Positions 1-10,300 of a DNA stretch of 51,630 bases are shown here, piece by piece. The stretch is from the NCBI GenBank assembly GCA_019242475.1, contig JAFAVK010000075.1, positions 1 through 51,630 of the forward strand, read 5' to 3'. The notes under the pieces were generated by a model, which saw only the letters and a list, made by a program, of their open reading frames with translations, was not told where the DNA came from and ran no database searches. A program made the position numbers and the translations under genes. The stretch is from Acidobacteriota bacterium (GTDB taxonomy: Bacteria > Acidobacteriota > Blastocatellia > Pyrinomonadales > Pyrinomonadaceae). Positions within the stretch are counted from its first letter, which is position 1; every line of letters starts with the position of its first letter.

Positions 1-933
1 GCCGAGCGCGCGCAGGAGATCGCCAACCAGTTCGGGCTCGACATCGACGTGCTCGACCAGGCGCGGATGGAGCAGGAGGGCATGGGCGCGCTCCTCTCGG
101 TCGCGCGCGGCTCCGACCAGCCGCCGAAGATGATGGTGCTCACCTACATGCCCGACGGCAAGGAGCAGGTCGAGGACGGGGAAGACTTCCTCGCGCTCGT
201 CGGCAAGGGCATCACGTTCGACACGGGCGGCATCTCCATCAAGCCCTCCGAGAACATGGAGCTGATGAAGTACGACATGACGGGCGGCGCCACCGTGCTC
301 GGCGTGATGCGCGCCGTCGCGCAGCTCAAGCCGCCGATCCCCGTCCTCGGCGTCGTGCCTTCCACCGAGAACATGCCCTCGGGCAAGGCCACCAAGCCGG
401 GCGACGTGGTCGTCGCCATGACGGGCAAGACCATCGAGGTCATCAACACCGACGCCGAAGGGCGCCTCATCCTCGCCGACGCCGTCTCCTACGCGAAGAA
501 GCTCGGCGCCACGCGCGTCATCGACATGGCGACCCTGACCGGCGCCGTCTCCATCGCCCTCGGCGACGTGAACACCGGCCTCCTCGGCACCGACCAGGAA
601 CTCATCAACGAAATCATCGAGTCGGGCAGGGAGGTCGGCGAGAAGTTCTGGCAGCTCCCCCTGGACAAGGAGTATTCAAAGCAGATCAAGTCCGACATCG
701 CCGACATCAAGAACGTCGGCGGGCGCAAGGCGGGCACCATCACCGCCGCCGCTTTCATCAAGGAGTTCGCCGAAGGCATCTCCTGGGCGCACCTCGACAT
801 CGCCGGCACGGCCTGGGGCGACGACGCCAAGCCCTTCCGTTCGAAAGGCCCGACGGGCGTCGCCGTCCGAACCCTCCTCAACTTCATCGAGCGCGAGTCG
901 GCGCGCGCGGCTGGCGAAAACGAGTCGAAGTAG
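1..933 (+). CDS. pepA: Leucyl aminopeptidase (M17), 5'-truncated by window edge
   Basis: Reading frame 1 is open from the first base to the TAG at 931-933, so this is the C-terminal 310 residues of a longer protein. M17 aminopeptidases are cytosolic di-metal enzymes that remove N-terminal residues, preferring leucine. The visible part contains the catalytic domain: the lysine/aspartate metal-binding stretch GKGITFDTGG (about residue 69 of the visible part) and the family signature NTDAEGRL (about 149-156), which supplies metal-ligand Asp and Glu. The C-terminal GTAWGD and GPTGVAVRTL segments also fit the family. The missing piece is the non-catalytic N-terminal domain. An internal GTG at 49 is not the start, because the frame continues upstream with family-like sequence. 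No partner gene is visible. Identification is secure. Confidence 0.95.
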   Translation, partial: AERAQEIANQFGLDIDVLDQARMEQEGMGALLSVARGSDQPPKMMVLTYMPDGKEQVEDGEDFLALVGKGITFDTGGISIKPSENMELMKYDMTGGATVLGVMRAVAQLKPPIPVLGVVPSTENMPSGKATKPGDVVVAMTGKTIEVINTDAEGRLILADAVSYAKKLGATRVIDMATLTGAVSIALGDVNTGLLGTDQELINEIIESGREVGEKFWQLPLDKEYSKQIKSDIADIKNVGGRKAGTITAAAFIKEFAEGISWAHLDIAGTAWGDDAKPFRSKGPTGVAVRTLLNFIERESARAAGENESK

Positions 934-955
934 TCGCCCCCTCTGCGCCGCAAAT

Positions 956-995
956 GTTGACGCCGGCGTCCACATGTGTGGACGCCGGCGTCAAC
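956..995. terminator. Perfect 18-bp inverted repeat after pepA
   Basis: Arms at 956-973 and 978-995 are exactly complementary around a 4-nt loop (atgt). The hairpin begins 22 bp after the aminopeptidase stop. There is no clean T-run on either side, so it is either a non-canonical terminator or a 3'-end stabilising hairpin. The motif gttgac of the arm occurs once more just downstream (1001-1006). Confidence 0.5.
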
Positions 996-1091
996 GTTTG
1001 TTGACAGGTCTTCGGCGGGCGGGGACGCAAAAATTGCTCTTTCCTGAACTTTTTTGTTGCTGGGGATTTGGCATATGTGTTGCAATGTGCC

Positions 1092-1263
1092 TGTGAAGGA
1101 AGGTCTGTGGTGCGGGCACCACCAAAAGTCCTCGCCCCCCTCGGCGGCCGCACGAGGTAAGCCCCGGCCACAGACCAAAAGATACTTCACACGCGTTCGT
1201 CCCGTCTGAGGCTTCCGTGGGTTTCTCGTAAAACCCGGGGAACTGAGGGCGGGACGAACGCGT
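1092..1263 (+). ncRNA. Candidate structured RNA upstream of the J-domain gene
   Basis: The 439-bp gap between the aminopeptidase and the J-domain gene has no convincing ORF but nested complementarity. A rod can form from 1092-1098 with 1185-1191, 1102-1110 with 1168-1176 (9 bp, ggtctgtgg/ccacagacc), 1114-1117 with 1161-1164 and 1130-1134 with 1153-1157. It is followed by a second hairpin with perfect 14-bp arms (1191-1204 and 1250-1263) enclosing gggttt/aaaccc (1219-1224/1231-1236). An alternative hairpin gtggtg/caccac around 1107-1120 would compete with the 9-bp helix. A weak -10-like TATAGT (1274-1279) follows. The size and shape resemble a 6S-like rod or a cis-regulatory leader, but I recognise no conserved motif of RNase P, tmRNA, SRP or a known riboswitch. 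The strand is assumed to be that of the flanking genes. Confidence 0.3.
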
Positions 1264-1372
1264 CTAAAAGTGTTATAGTGGCGCCGAAGGGGAGCCTCCC
1301 CACCCGCGGCGTTTCCCGCCGGGCCAAGGCACCGGCGGGCGCGCGCCGCCCACAGAGTTTCGGTAGCTGGCC

Positions 1373-2188
1373 GTGGTCGATTACTACAAAGTCTTAAAGG
1401 TCAAGCGGACGGCCTCGGCGGCCGAGATCAAGTCGGCCTACAGGAGGCTTGCGCGCGAGCGTCATCCGGACGTGAACGGCGGGACGGAGGCGGCGGCGCG
1501 CGAGTTCGCACGCATCTCGCTGGCCTACCGCACGCTTAGCGACCCGCAGGAGCGCGCGCACCACGACACGCAACTCAAGCGCGCACACAGCGGCGACTTC
1601 GTGGGGGGCGGCTCGGTCTTCCACTCGAACAACCCGCACGCGCAGCGCCTCCGGCGGATCACGATTCAGCGGCGCTTCGACCGCCGCGTCGATCAGATCA
1701 TCGAGGCCGACCGGCGCGAGAACTTCGCGCTCCAGCAGGCGGTCTTCACGACCGTCACGCTCTTCCTCTCGACCTTCTTCGTCTCCTGGTTCAAGCCGCC
1801 CTTCTGGTACAACTTCCAGCTCGTCGGGCGCGCCGTCGTCGTCACGCTCTTCGGCATCGGGCTCTGGCACCTGGCCGTGCGTCTGAAGGCGTGCTTCGAG
1901 CACTACACCTACAACCCGAAGTCCATCCACGACTCGCTCATCAACGCCGACCAGGGCGAGTCGGACAAGCCCTTCACGCGCTTCACCGCCTCGACCTTCC
2001 TCATCCTGGGCTACCTGCTGAGCCTCGCCAGCGGGTTGTACGTGGGCTCCGTCATGAAGTACATGGAGATCTTCAACGACATCCACTACCTCTTCGGCCA
2101 GAGCTTCCGCCCCGACCTCTTGTTCTACCCGCCGATTGCCGTCCTCATCGTGGACACGATGCACCACGTCGCTTCGAAGATAGACTGA
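1373..2188 (+). CDS. Membrane-anchored J-domain protein
   Basis: A 271-residue protein with an N-terminal J domain: residues 3-70 include the tripeptide HPD (31-33) that activates the ATPase of DnaK-type Hsp70, and the helix-IV-like [14 protein letters not shown]. It lacks the Gly/Phe linker, zinc finger and C-terminal substrate-binding domains of true DnaJ. Instead, the region from about residue 120 onward holds three or four hydrophobic segments (about 123-140, 147-166, 203-226 and 243-260). It is therefore a type III J protein that probably recruits an Hsp70 to the inner membrane. The start is a GTG at 1373 without a clear Shine-Dalgarno; no ATG lies near the beginning of the J domain. The partner and client are unknown. 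Confidence 0.8.
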   Translation: MVDYYKVLKVKRTASAAEIKSAYRRLARERHPDVNGGTEAAAREFARISLAYRTLSDPQERAHHDTQLKRAHSGDFVGGGSVFHSNNPHAQRLRRITIQRRFDRRVDQIIEADRRENFALQQAVFTTVTLFLSTFFVSWFKPPFWYNFQLVGRAVVVTLFGIGLWHLAVRLKACFEHYTYNPKSIHDSLINADQGESDKPFTRFTASTFLILGYLLSLASGLYVGSVMKYMEIFNDIHYLFGQSFRPDLLFYPPIAVLIVDTMHHVASKID

Positions 2189-2236
2189 AGCGCGCGCCGG
2201 CCGTTCGTTCTTCGTACTCCCTTCGCATACGAATTC

Positions 2237-2265
2237 TTGCGCCCGCCGGGCGCCTCATGTATATT
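2237..2265 (+). promoter_or_regulatory. Sigma70-type promoter candidate
   Basis: TTGCGC (2237-2242) and TATATT (2260-2265) are separated by exactly 17 bp. The predicted transcript start near 2272 leaves a leader of about 310 nt before the small gene at 2586. The same -35 and spacing recur upstream of the ClpB-like gene. A small hairpin (2337-2342/2348-2353) lies in the leader. The rest of 2189-2585 shows no convincing gene. Confidence 0.4.
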
Positions 2266-2585
2266 TCGCCGCACGAGCAGTTCAGGACTGCTTCAAACGA
2301 CAGCCGAACAATTGAAGGGTAGCGGCGGCCGGGGCTGAGTCACGACTTGACTCGGAGCCTCGCGGGCTCACGCGCGTGCCGGTTCGGCCGCCGCGGCTTT
2401 GCAGTCCGAAGCGCAAGAGTTTGCAGACCACGGAGACCACTTCAAACACGGTGAGAGACGACATCGCGCGCGCCACAGCCGCGCCGCACCCGAACGCCGA
2501 CGGCCCGCCCGCCACCGAGCGCGCACACGCGCCGCTCTAGTCGAATGCGGCTGGCCGCCCGGCTTCGCGAGAAGGGAGCCGACCG

Positions 2586-2852
2586 ATGGCTAGACGCATC
2601 ACGGAACGACAGCGCCTCGCGCTCAAGCTCGAACACCTGAGCGAAACCGAAGTCCACGAAGTCCTCGACTACATCTCGATCATGGAGTCGATGCGGAGAG
2701 CCACGTCCCTGCCCGCGACGTGGGAAGACGAGTTGGTCTCGCTCCTCGCCGACTCTCGTGAGAACGAACGCGCGCGCCAGGCGTTCGAGTGGGAGTCGGT
2801 GCGTCGCCGCGCGGAGCGCAAGGCCGCGCTCAGCCTCTCGGCCCGCGCATGA
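2586..2852 (+). CDS. Small hypothetical protein (88 aa), coupled to HEAT-repeat gene
   Basis: An ATG at 2586 is preceded by a good Shine-Dalgarno (AAGGGAG near 2571-2577). The product is short, charged and predicted mostly helical. The segment LKLEHLSETEVHEVLDYISIM resembles in style small regulatory or antitoxin-like helical proteins, but I recognise no family. There is no signal peptide or membrane segment. The C-terminus is Arg/Ala-rich. Its TGA (2850-2852) overlaps the ATG of the next gene (ATGA), so the two are almost certainly co-translated. Function unknown. Confidence 0.65.
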   Translation: MARRITERQRLALKLEHLSETEVHEVLDYISIMESMRRATSLPATWEDELVSLLADSRENERARQAFEWESVRRRAERKAALSLSARA

Positions 2853-3751
2853 GAGTCGAGACCGGCGCCACCGCGCGCACGAGGTCGAACACAGCCCGGC
2901 ACAGCCGTCGTGCGCCGGGTGTCCCCATCTTTTTTTTCCTGACGCTCGCCTGTCTGCTCGCGCCCCTTCCGGCGCGGGCCGCACAGGGCGAACTCACACC
3001 CCTCCAACAAGAGATCAAAGTTTTATCAACGCGCCTTTCATCGACCGAGGTCGAAGAGAGGCGCGAGGCCGTCGTGCGCCTCGGCGCGTTGGGGCGGCCG
3101 GAGGGTTCGAGGGCCGCGGCCGCCGCGCTCGGCGACGCGGCCGCCATCATTCGAGCGACGGCCGCGCGCGCCGTCCTCTCGCTCCCGCCGGGCGAGGCCG
3201 CGACGCTCATCCTCCCGCTCCTGCGCGACCGCGACGAGTTCGTGCGGCGCGAGGCTGCCTACGCGCTCGGCATCACGCGGAGTGCCGCGGGCGTGCCCGC
3301 GCTCACGGCCGCCCTGGAGACCGACAAGCAGGCTTCGGTGCGCGGCGCGGCGGCCTTGGCGCTCGGGCAGATTGGTGACACCGCGGCCGTCCCCGCCCTC
3401 GTCGGCGCGCTTTCGAGGCGGCTGCCGGCTTCGGGCTTCTTCAACCGCGTGCGCCGCCGGAAGGTCGAAGAGGACGAGTTCGTGCGGCGCGAGGCCGCGG
3501 CCTCGCTCGGTCAGATCGGGAGCCGCGAGGCCGTGCCCGTGCTCGTCGAGACGCTCTCGAACGCGCGCACTCCGGACGACGTGCGCCGCGAGGCCGCGCG
3601 CGCGCTCGGTCTCATCGGCGACCCGGCCGCCGTGCCCGCGCTCCGCTCCGTGCTCACGCACAAAGACCCGTACCTTTCGCGCATCGCCTTCGAGGCGTTG
3701 AGAAGAATAGACCCGTCGGCCGCGGCGCAGCCGGCCGGCGGAGGAGTTTGA
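2849..3751 (+). CDS. Secreted HEAT-repeat (PBS-lyase-type) protein
   Basis: The start is the ATG at 2849-2851 overlapping the preceding stop (ATGA), giving 300 residues. The N-terminus has a long basic n-region, a hydrophobic core (about residues 26-42, VPIFFFLTLACLLAPLPA) and an Ala-x-Ala cleavage site (ARA-AQ), so the protein is probably exported. The mature part is a run of five or six HEAT repeats of about 30 residues, each with the pattern DEFVRREAAYALGxIGxxxAVPAL. Such repeats form an alpha-solenoid for protein binding and have no enzymatic residues. Between repeats an insertion (SRRLPASGFFNRVRRRKVEE, about 190-210) breaks the register. A bidirectional-type hairpin follows. The ligand is unknown. 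Confidence 0.8.
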   Translation: MRVETGATARTRSNTARHSRRAPGVPIFFFLTLACLLAPLPARAAQGELTPLQQEIKVLSTRLSSTEVEERREAVVRLGALGRPEGSRAAAAALGDAAAIIRATAARAVLSLPPGEAATLILPLLRDRDEFVRREAAYALGITRSAAGVPALTAALETDKQASVRGAAALALGQIGDTAAVPALVGALSRRLPASGFFNRVRRRKVEEDEFVRREAAASLGQIGSREAVPVLVETLSNARTPDDVRREAARALGLIGDPAAVPALRSVLTHKDPYLSRIAFEALRRIDPSAAAQPAGGGV

Positions 3752-3793
3752 AGGCAGGCAGGAAGAAGACAGGCAAACTTGAGAGGAAATGAG

Positions 3794-3828
3794 AACGGCG
3801 GTGAGAGTGACTGACTCTCACCGCCGTT
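3794..3828. terminator. Bidirectional terminator hairpin between convergent genes
   Basis: Perfect 15-bp arms (3794-3808 and 3814-3828) around a 5-nt loop lie between the HEAT-repeat gene (plus) and the AAA+ gene (minus). The arm ends are aa/tt with a short ttt on the plus strand. Position and symmetry fit a shared terminator. Confidence 0.7.
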
Positions 3829-3849
3829 TCGTTGAAGCTCGCGCGCCCG

Positions 3850-5055
3850 TCAGACTTCCGGCTTGTCGCCGCGGCTGTTGCTCTTGCGCGCGGCGCGGGC
3901 CTGCGGGAGTTGGACGGCGGCGCCGCCGGACTTGACCGCCGGCTTGTCCGATTCGTCCTCGGGCTCCTGCGCGTCGGCGATGAGCGCGCCGCCCGAGCGC
4001 TTCGAGAACGAGAGCTTGCCGCGCGAGTCGTCGAAGTCCACGTAGACCAAATCGCCCAGTCCCACCTGCTCGGTCGCCACGAGGTTCGAGAGCGGGTAGA
4101 CCATAAAGCGCTCGATGGCGCGCTTCAGGTGGCGTGCGCCGTACTTGAAGTCGATGCCCTCTTCGAGCAGGAAGTCCTTGGCCGCCTGCGAGCACTGGAA
4201 GACGAACTTCGTCCCGGCCGACTTCATGATGCGATCCTGCACGGAGGCCAGCTCCAGCTCAAGAATCTGCATCAGGTGGTGCTCCTTCAGAGAGCGGAAG
4301 ACGACCACCTTGTCGATGCGGTTCATGAACTCGGGCGAGAACTTCTTGCGCGCCGCCTCGACCGCCGTGCGGTAAATCTTCTGGTCAACCTCCGAGTCCT
4401 GCGGGTGCTTCCCGTTCTGCTTCGGCGCGAAGCCGATGCCGCCCGAGATCAGCTCGGACATCTCGCGCGCGCCGAGGTTCGAGGTCATGACGACCATCGT
4501 CTTCGAGAAGTCCACGCGGCGGTTGTCGCCGAGCGTGAGCGTCGCCTTGTCGAGGATGCCGAGCAGAAGTTGCCAGAGCGAGTCCGAAGCCTTCTCGATC
4601 TCGTCGAAGAGGACGAGCGAGAGCTTGTTCTCCTCCGTGTGATAGCGGTCGAGGTTCTCCTGCGTGAGCATCGGCGAGGTCTCGCGGTGGCCGAGGTAGC
4701 CCGGGGGCGAGCCGATGAGCTTGGCGATCTCGTGCGAGTGCTGGAACTCGGCGCAGTCGATCTTGATGACGGCGTTGGGGTCGCCGAAGAGGACTTCCGC
4801 GGCGGCCTCGACGACGCGCGTCTTGCCCGAGCCCGTGGGGCCGAGGAAGAGCATCGTGCCGACGGGGCGGTTCGGCGGGTTCATGCCGGCGAGGAAAATC
4901 TGGTAGAGGCCGGACATGCGGCGGACGGCGCGCTCCTGGCCCACGATGCGCGCGGCCAGCTTCTCCTCGAACTCCTGCGCGCGGGGGCTCTTCTGGTCGG
5001 GGTCGAGCAGAACCGTGTTGGTGTTGATCGTTTCTCTGTCCATAACTGCAACCAT
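3850..5055 (-). CDS. ClpA/ClpB-type single-AAA+ ATPase
   Basis: The product is 401 residues with one AAA+ module of the Clp D2 type. It has Walker A GPTGSGKT (about 72-79), a pore-loop segment GSPPGYLGH, Walker B LVLFDE (about 147-152), sensor 1 MTSNLGA, an arginine-finger region FSPEFMNRID, and a C-terminal small domain with sensor 2 GARHLKR. ClpB proper is over 800 residues with an N-domain, D1 and a coiled-coil middle domain; all are absent. The protein is therefore a standalone D2-like unfoldase or remodelling ATPase, not a truncated gene: an ideal Shine-Dalgarno (AAGGAGG) lies 8 nt before the ATG at 5053-5055. The tail after about residue 345 is low-complexity and charged. There is no ClpP-binding loop I can identify. 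The substrate is unknown. Confidence 0.85.
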   Translation of the reverse strand: MVAVMDRETINTNTVLLDPDQKSPRAQEFEEKLAARIVGQERAVRRMSGLYQIFLAGMNPPNRPVGTMLFLGPTGSGKTRVVEAAAEVLFGDPNAVIKIDCAEFQHSHEIAKLIGSPPGYLGHRETSPMLTQENLDRYHTEENKLSLVLFDEIEKASDSLWQLLLGILDKATLTLGDNRRVDFSKTMVVMTSNLGAREMSELISGGIGFAPKQNGKHPQDSEVDQKIYRTAVEAARKKFSPEFMNRIDKVVVFRSLKEHHLMQILELELASVQDRIMKSAGTKFVFQCSQAAKDFLLEEGIDFKYGARHLKRAIERFMVYPLSNLVATEQVGLGDLVYVDFDDSRGKLSFSKRSGGALIADAQEPEDESDKPAVKSGGAAVQLPQARAARKSNSRGDKPEV

Positions 5056-5199
5056 GTGGCCCACCTCCTTCGCTTGGAGCGCCGGTTCTCGAGCGTCCTT
5101 CGGGCTTACGGGGGGCGCCGCGAGTGGCTGTCCCGGCCTCCGGGCCGCTACCGGTCTTTACTCCATGCAAAGAGCGAACCGCACTTCTTTGATGAGACC

Positions 5200-5228
5200 T
5201 TTATAGACGTGGTTTGCTTTACGCGCAA
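5200..5228 (-). promoter_or_regulatory. Promoter of the ClpB-like gene
   Basis: On the minus strand TTGCGC (5228-5223) and TATAAA (5205-5200) are 17 bp apart, giving a leader of about 135 nt before the start at 5055. The hexamers match a housekeeping sigma factor rather than the sigma32 heat-shock pattern. Confidence 0.55.
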
Positions 5229-5265
5229 CGGCCGGGGGGCGGCCACGCTTCAATGACGAGAGCAC

Positions 5266-5294
5266 TATATATACGACAAAGGGTTTGTTGTCAC
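5266..5294 (-). promoter_or_regulatory. Possible second, upstream promoter of the ClpB-like gene
   Basis: GTGACA (5294-5289) and TATATA (5271-5266) are 17 bp apart on the minus strand, in an AT-rich patch of otherwise GC-rich DNA. It would be a tandem promoter. Weaker than the proximal one. The remainder of 5065-5536 shows no supportable gene. Confidence 0.3.
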
Positions 5295-5536
5295 TACAAA
5301 ATATTCGAGGGCAGCCAAAAATCTTCGGAGGGCAAAAAAATAATCGCGCACGCCCCGCTGACGCCCTTACGCGGCGGCCTGACAGTTCGCGGCACCGGAA
5401 AGGTGACAATAAACGGCCTAATTTAGAAAAATGAATGAGCCGCCGGCGCCTCTCATCACACCTAAACGTGGAGCGCGGGGCCGCGCGTGTGTCAAAACGT
5501 GAGGGCGCAGCGGCCACGGCGCGCGACAGAAATTTT

Positions 5537-5589
5537 AAGGGCGCGGCGGGCAACCCCGTCGCGCCCTTTCGGTTGCCCGAGAGGCAACC
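5537..5589 (-). terminator. Tandem hairpins downstream of inositol-phosphate synthase
   Basis: Two inverted repeats stand in series just beyond the stop of the minus-strand synthase gene: 5571-5577/5583-5589 (7 bp) and 5537-5545/5560-5568 (9 bp, aagggcgcg/cgcgccctt), the latter beside an AT-rich run at 5531-5536. They are well placed to end the synthase transcript. Confidence 0.6.
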
Positions 5590-5613
5590 CATGAGTCGTC
5601 TCACGCCGACGGC

Positions 5614-6960
<1,347 letters not shown>

Positions 6961-7137
6961 AGTTGCTGGTCTCCTTCTCCAAGTTTATTGGGGAAGGATA
7001 ACCATTCGCGCCCCGCGAGTCTTGCCGTTTCTTGCGCAATACGGGCGGCGGATTGCTGTCGGGGCCGGCGGGCTCGAAAAAGGCGCGGCCGGACGTTCAA
7101 TGCCGACCCTCGTTTTCGCCGCGGGCCTCGGTTCAGT

Positions 7138-7170
7138 TATAATCGCGCGCGAGTTTAAGGCTCGCGCGCG
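7138..7170 (+). promoter_or_regulatory. TATAAT box plus adjacent perfect palindrome before the giant gene
   Basis: A consensus -10 TATAAT (7138-7143) is followed immediately by an inverted repeat with 10-bp arms (7144-7153 and 7161-7170, cgcgcgcgag/ctcgcgcgcg). No good -35 is visible (TTCGCC at 7115-7120 is 17 bp upstream). The palindrome would cover the transcript start, as an operator or a 5'-end hairpin. The leader to the start at 7310 would be about 160 nt. Confidence 0.45.
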
Positions 7171-7309
7171 ACGCGCCACTCCCCGGCGGACGTCGATTAG
7201 TTGCCGGGTTTCACATCCCAGAATTAAGGACTCCTAAAGCGATGTTCACCCTCGCCCCGAAGTGTGCGAGGGGCCTGCTCTCACGCTCTTACGGAAGAGG
7301 TTGTTCGCA

Positions 7310-10300
7310 ATGCCCACGCCCCAGAATCGTCTCACGAAGTTCCGTCCGCACGGCGCGCGCCTGTCGCTGGTCGCGGCCTGCACGCTGCTGGCGGCGCTGA
7401 CGCTGTCGCAGGTGTTCACGCCCGCGGGCAGCGCCGAGTCGAACCGCGCGTCCGACCGCGGCGAGCACGCGCGCCCGTCCGCAGACTACGGGAGCCTTCC
7501 GCTCAGGTTCGAGGCCAACCGCGGGCAGACATCGCCGCGTGTGAAGTTCCTCGCGCGCGGCGGCGGCTACACGCTCTTCCTCGCGGAGTCGGGCGCGGTG
7601 CTGCGCCTGCGCGCCGCGGGCGGAGAGGGTGAGGGGAAGCGTTACGGCACGCTCCGGCTCGAGCTGGAGGGCGCGAGCCGCCCGCGGAAGATAGAGGGGC
7701 TCGAAGAGCTGTCCGGCAAGAGTAATTACCTCGTCGGCGCGGACGCGCGCGCGTGGCTGACGGGCGTGCCGGCGTTCGGGCGGGTCAGGTACGAGTCGGT
7801 CTATCAGGGCATCGACGCCGTCTACTACGGGCGGCAGGGGCGGCTCGAATACGACCTCGTCGTCGCGCCCGACGCAGACCCTTCGCGCATCCGACTCCGC
7901 TTCGGCGGCGCGCGCTCGACGCGCGTCGAGGAGAGCGGCGACCTCGTCATCTCCGCCGACGGCGGCGACGTGCGGCAGCAGCGGCCGGTCGCGTATCAGG
8001 AGTTCGACGGCGCGCGCAGGGAGGTGGCGGCGCGTTACGCCGTGGACGCGCGCGGGCGCGTGCGCTTCGAGCTTGGTGACTACGACCGCGGACGCGCGCT
8101 CGTCATCGACCCGGTGCTCGTCTACTCCTCTTACCTCGGCGGCGCGGGCGACGACACGGGCGCGGCCGTCGCCGTCGATTCGTCGGGGAGCGCGTACGTC
8201 GTGGGCACGACCACCTCTTCGGACTTCCCCGGCACGGGCTCCTTCCAGGCGACGAAGGACGCCTTCAACGACGCCTTCGTCGTCAAGCTGAACCCGGACG
8301 GGAAGTCACTCGCCTATGCCACCTACCTCGGCGGCAACGGCGACGACTTCGGCAGCGCCGTCGCCGTGGACGCGGCCGGCAACGCCTACGTGGGCGGGCT
8401 CACGGGCTCGGGGAGTTTCCCGACGACGGCGGGCGCGTTCCAGACCGGCAAGGAGGCGGGGAGCGACGCCTTCCTCGCGAAGCTCAACCCGGCGGGGACG
8501 GGGCTCGTCTACTCGACCTACCTCGGCGGCAACGGCGGCGAGCAGGTCACCTCGGTCGCGGTGGACGCGGCGGGGGCGGCCTACGTCGCGGGCCGCACCG
8601 ACTCCCCCAATTTCACGAGAATCCCCGCCGCCAACCGCGCCGGCAGCCCCGCTTACGCGAGCACCGACGGCGGCGCGAGCTGGGGCGCGAGCGCGTCGGG
8701 TCTGACGGCGAGCGTCGTCAACGACTTCGCCGTCTCGGGGAGCAACGTCTACGCGAGCACGAACCTCGGCGTCTACCGGAGCACGGACGGCGGCGCGAGC
8801 TGGCAGTTGGGCGGGCAGGCGCGCCCCTCGACCGCGCCGCCCTTCGCGAGTGCCGTCGTGGTCGATCCCACTAACCCTTCGGTCGTCTACGCGGGCACGA
8901 GCGGCGCGGGCATCTACAAGAGCACGGACGGCGGCCTCACCTTCGAAGCGAAGTCGAACGGCATCTCCCTCCCCATCGTCAACACGCTCGCCGTCAACCC
9001 GGCCAACCCTTCGACCCTGTACGCGGGCACTCGGTTCGGCGTCTTCAAAACGACGAACGGCGGCGAGAGTTGGGCGGAGGCCGACGGCGGAGCCTTAAGC
9101 TCGGCGCCGAACATCATCAAGATCGTCATCGACCCGTCGAGCCCGCAGACCGTCTACGCGGCGGCGGCGATACGCGGCGTCTTCAAGTCCACCGACGGCG
9201 GCGCGACCTGGGCGGAGATCAACACGGGCCTGACGCAGAACAGCTTCACGCTCCAGCCGCGCACGCTCGCGCTCGACCCTTCGAACCACTCGACCGTTTA
9301 CGCCGGCCTGAGCAACTTCCCGGCCGGAGTATTTAAGACGACGAACGGCGGCGCGAGTTGGACGAGCAGCGGCGCGGGGCTGACGGCCACGGTCAACGGC
9401 CAGACCTTCGCGCCCGCCGTCAACGCGCTGCTGGTTGACCCGGCGTCGTCCTCGATTGTTTACGCCGCGACGAGCGGCTTCGGCGTCTTCAAGAGCACGG
9501 ACGGCGGCGCGAACTGGGCGCCGGCAAACAACGGGCTCGCGAACAGGGCGATCACCGCGCTCGCGTCGCGGCCGGGGAGTCCCGCGGCCGTCCTCGCGGG
9601 CGCGAGCGTCGGGGCCGACCCGTTCGTCTTGAAGCTCAATCCGGCGGGGACGGCCCCCGAATACATGCGCATGCTCGGCGGCTCCGAGAACGATGACGCG
9701 CGCGGCGTGGCCTTAGGCCCGGGCGGGAGCGCGTACGTCGTGGGCACGACCGCCTCTTCGGACTTCCCCGCGGTGAACGCGCGGCAGGCGGCGCTCGCCG
9801 GCTCGACCGACGCCTACGTCGTCAAGCTCGACGCGAACGGGAATACCGTCTACTCGACCTACCTCGGCGGCGCCTCCGGCGACCAGGGCGCGGGCGTGGC
9901 CGTCGGCGCGGACGGCAGCGCCTACGTCACGGGCAGCACCTCCTCGGCCGACTTCCCCCTGGCGAACGCATTCAAGACCACGCTCGGGCAGAACGACTTC
10001 AACGACGCCTTCGTGACCAAGCTCTCGCCGGACGGGCAGGCACTCGTCTACTCGACCTACCTCGGCGGCTCGAACAGCGACCAGGCGCTCGGGATCGCCG
10101 TCGGCGCGGACGGGAGCGCGCACGTCATAGGGGGAACCAACTCGGCGGACTTCCCGCTGGCGGGCACGTCCAGTGCCAACTCGGGCCTCTCCGACGCCTT
10201 CGTCGCGAAGCTCAACCCGGCCGGCTCGGCGCTGACCTTCTCGACCTGTTTCGGCGGGCTCGACGGCGAGCAGGCCAACGGCGTCGCGCTCGACGCGCAG

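Noticed and set aside
1060..1200. RNase P, SRP or tmRNA gene in the first gap
   Set aside because: The diagnostic conserved motifs of these RNAs are absent; only general folding is seen.
2399..2593. 64-residue frame before the small gene at 2586
   Set aside because: Arg/Ala-rich random-looking sequence, no Shine-Dalgarno, overlaps the well-supported start at 2586.
5080..5300. Sigma32 heat-shock promoter before the ClpB-like gene
   Set aside because: TTGAAG and a C-run occur but only 8 bp apart; the sigma70-type pair at 5200-5228 fits better.
5158..5604. 148-residue frame between the ClpB-like and inositol synthase genes
   Set aside because: No family, no Shine-Dalgarno, Arg/Ser-rich; it covers promoters and terminators.
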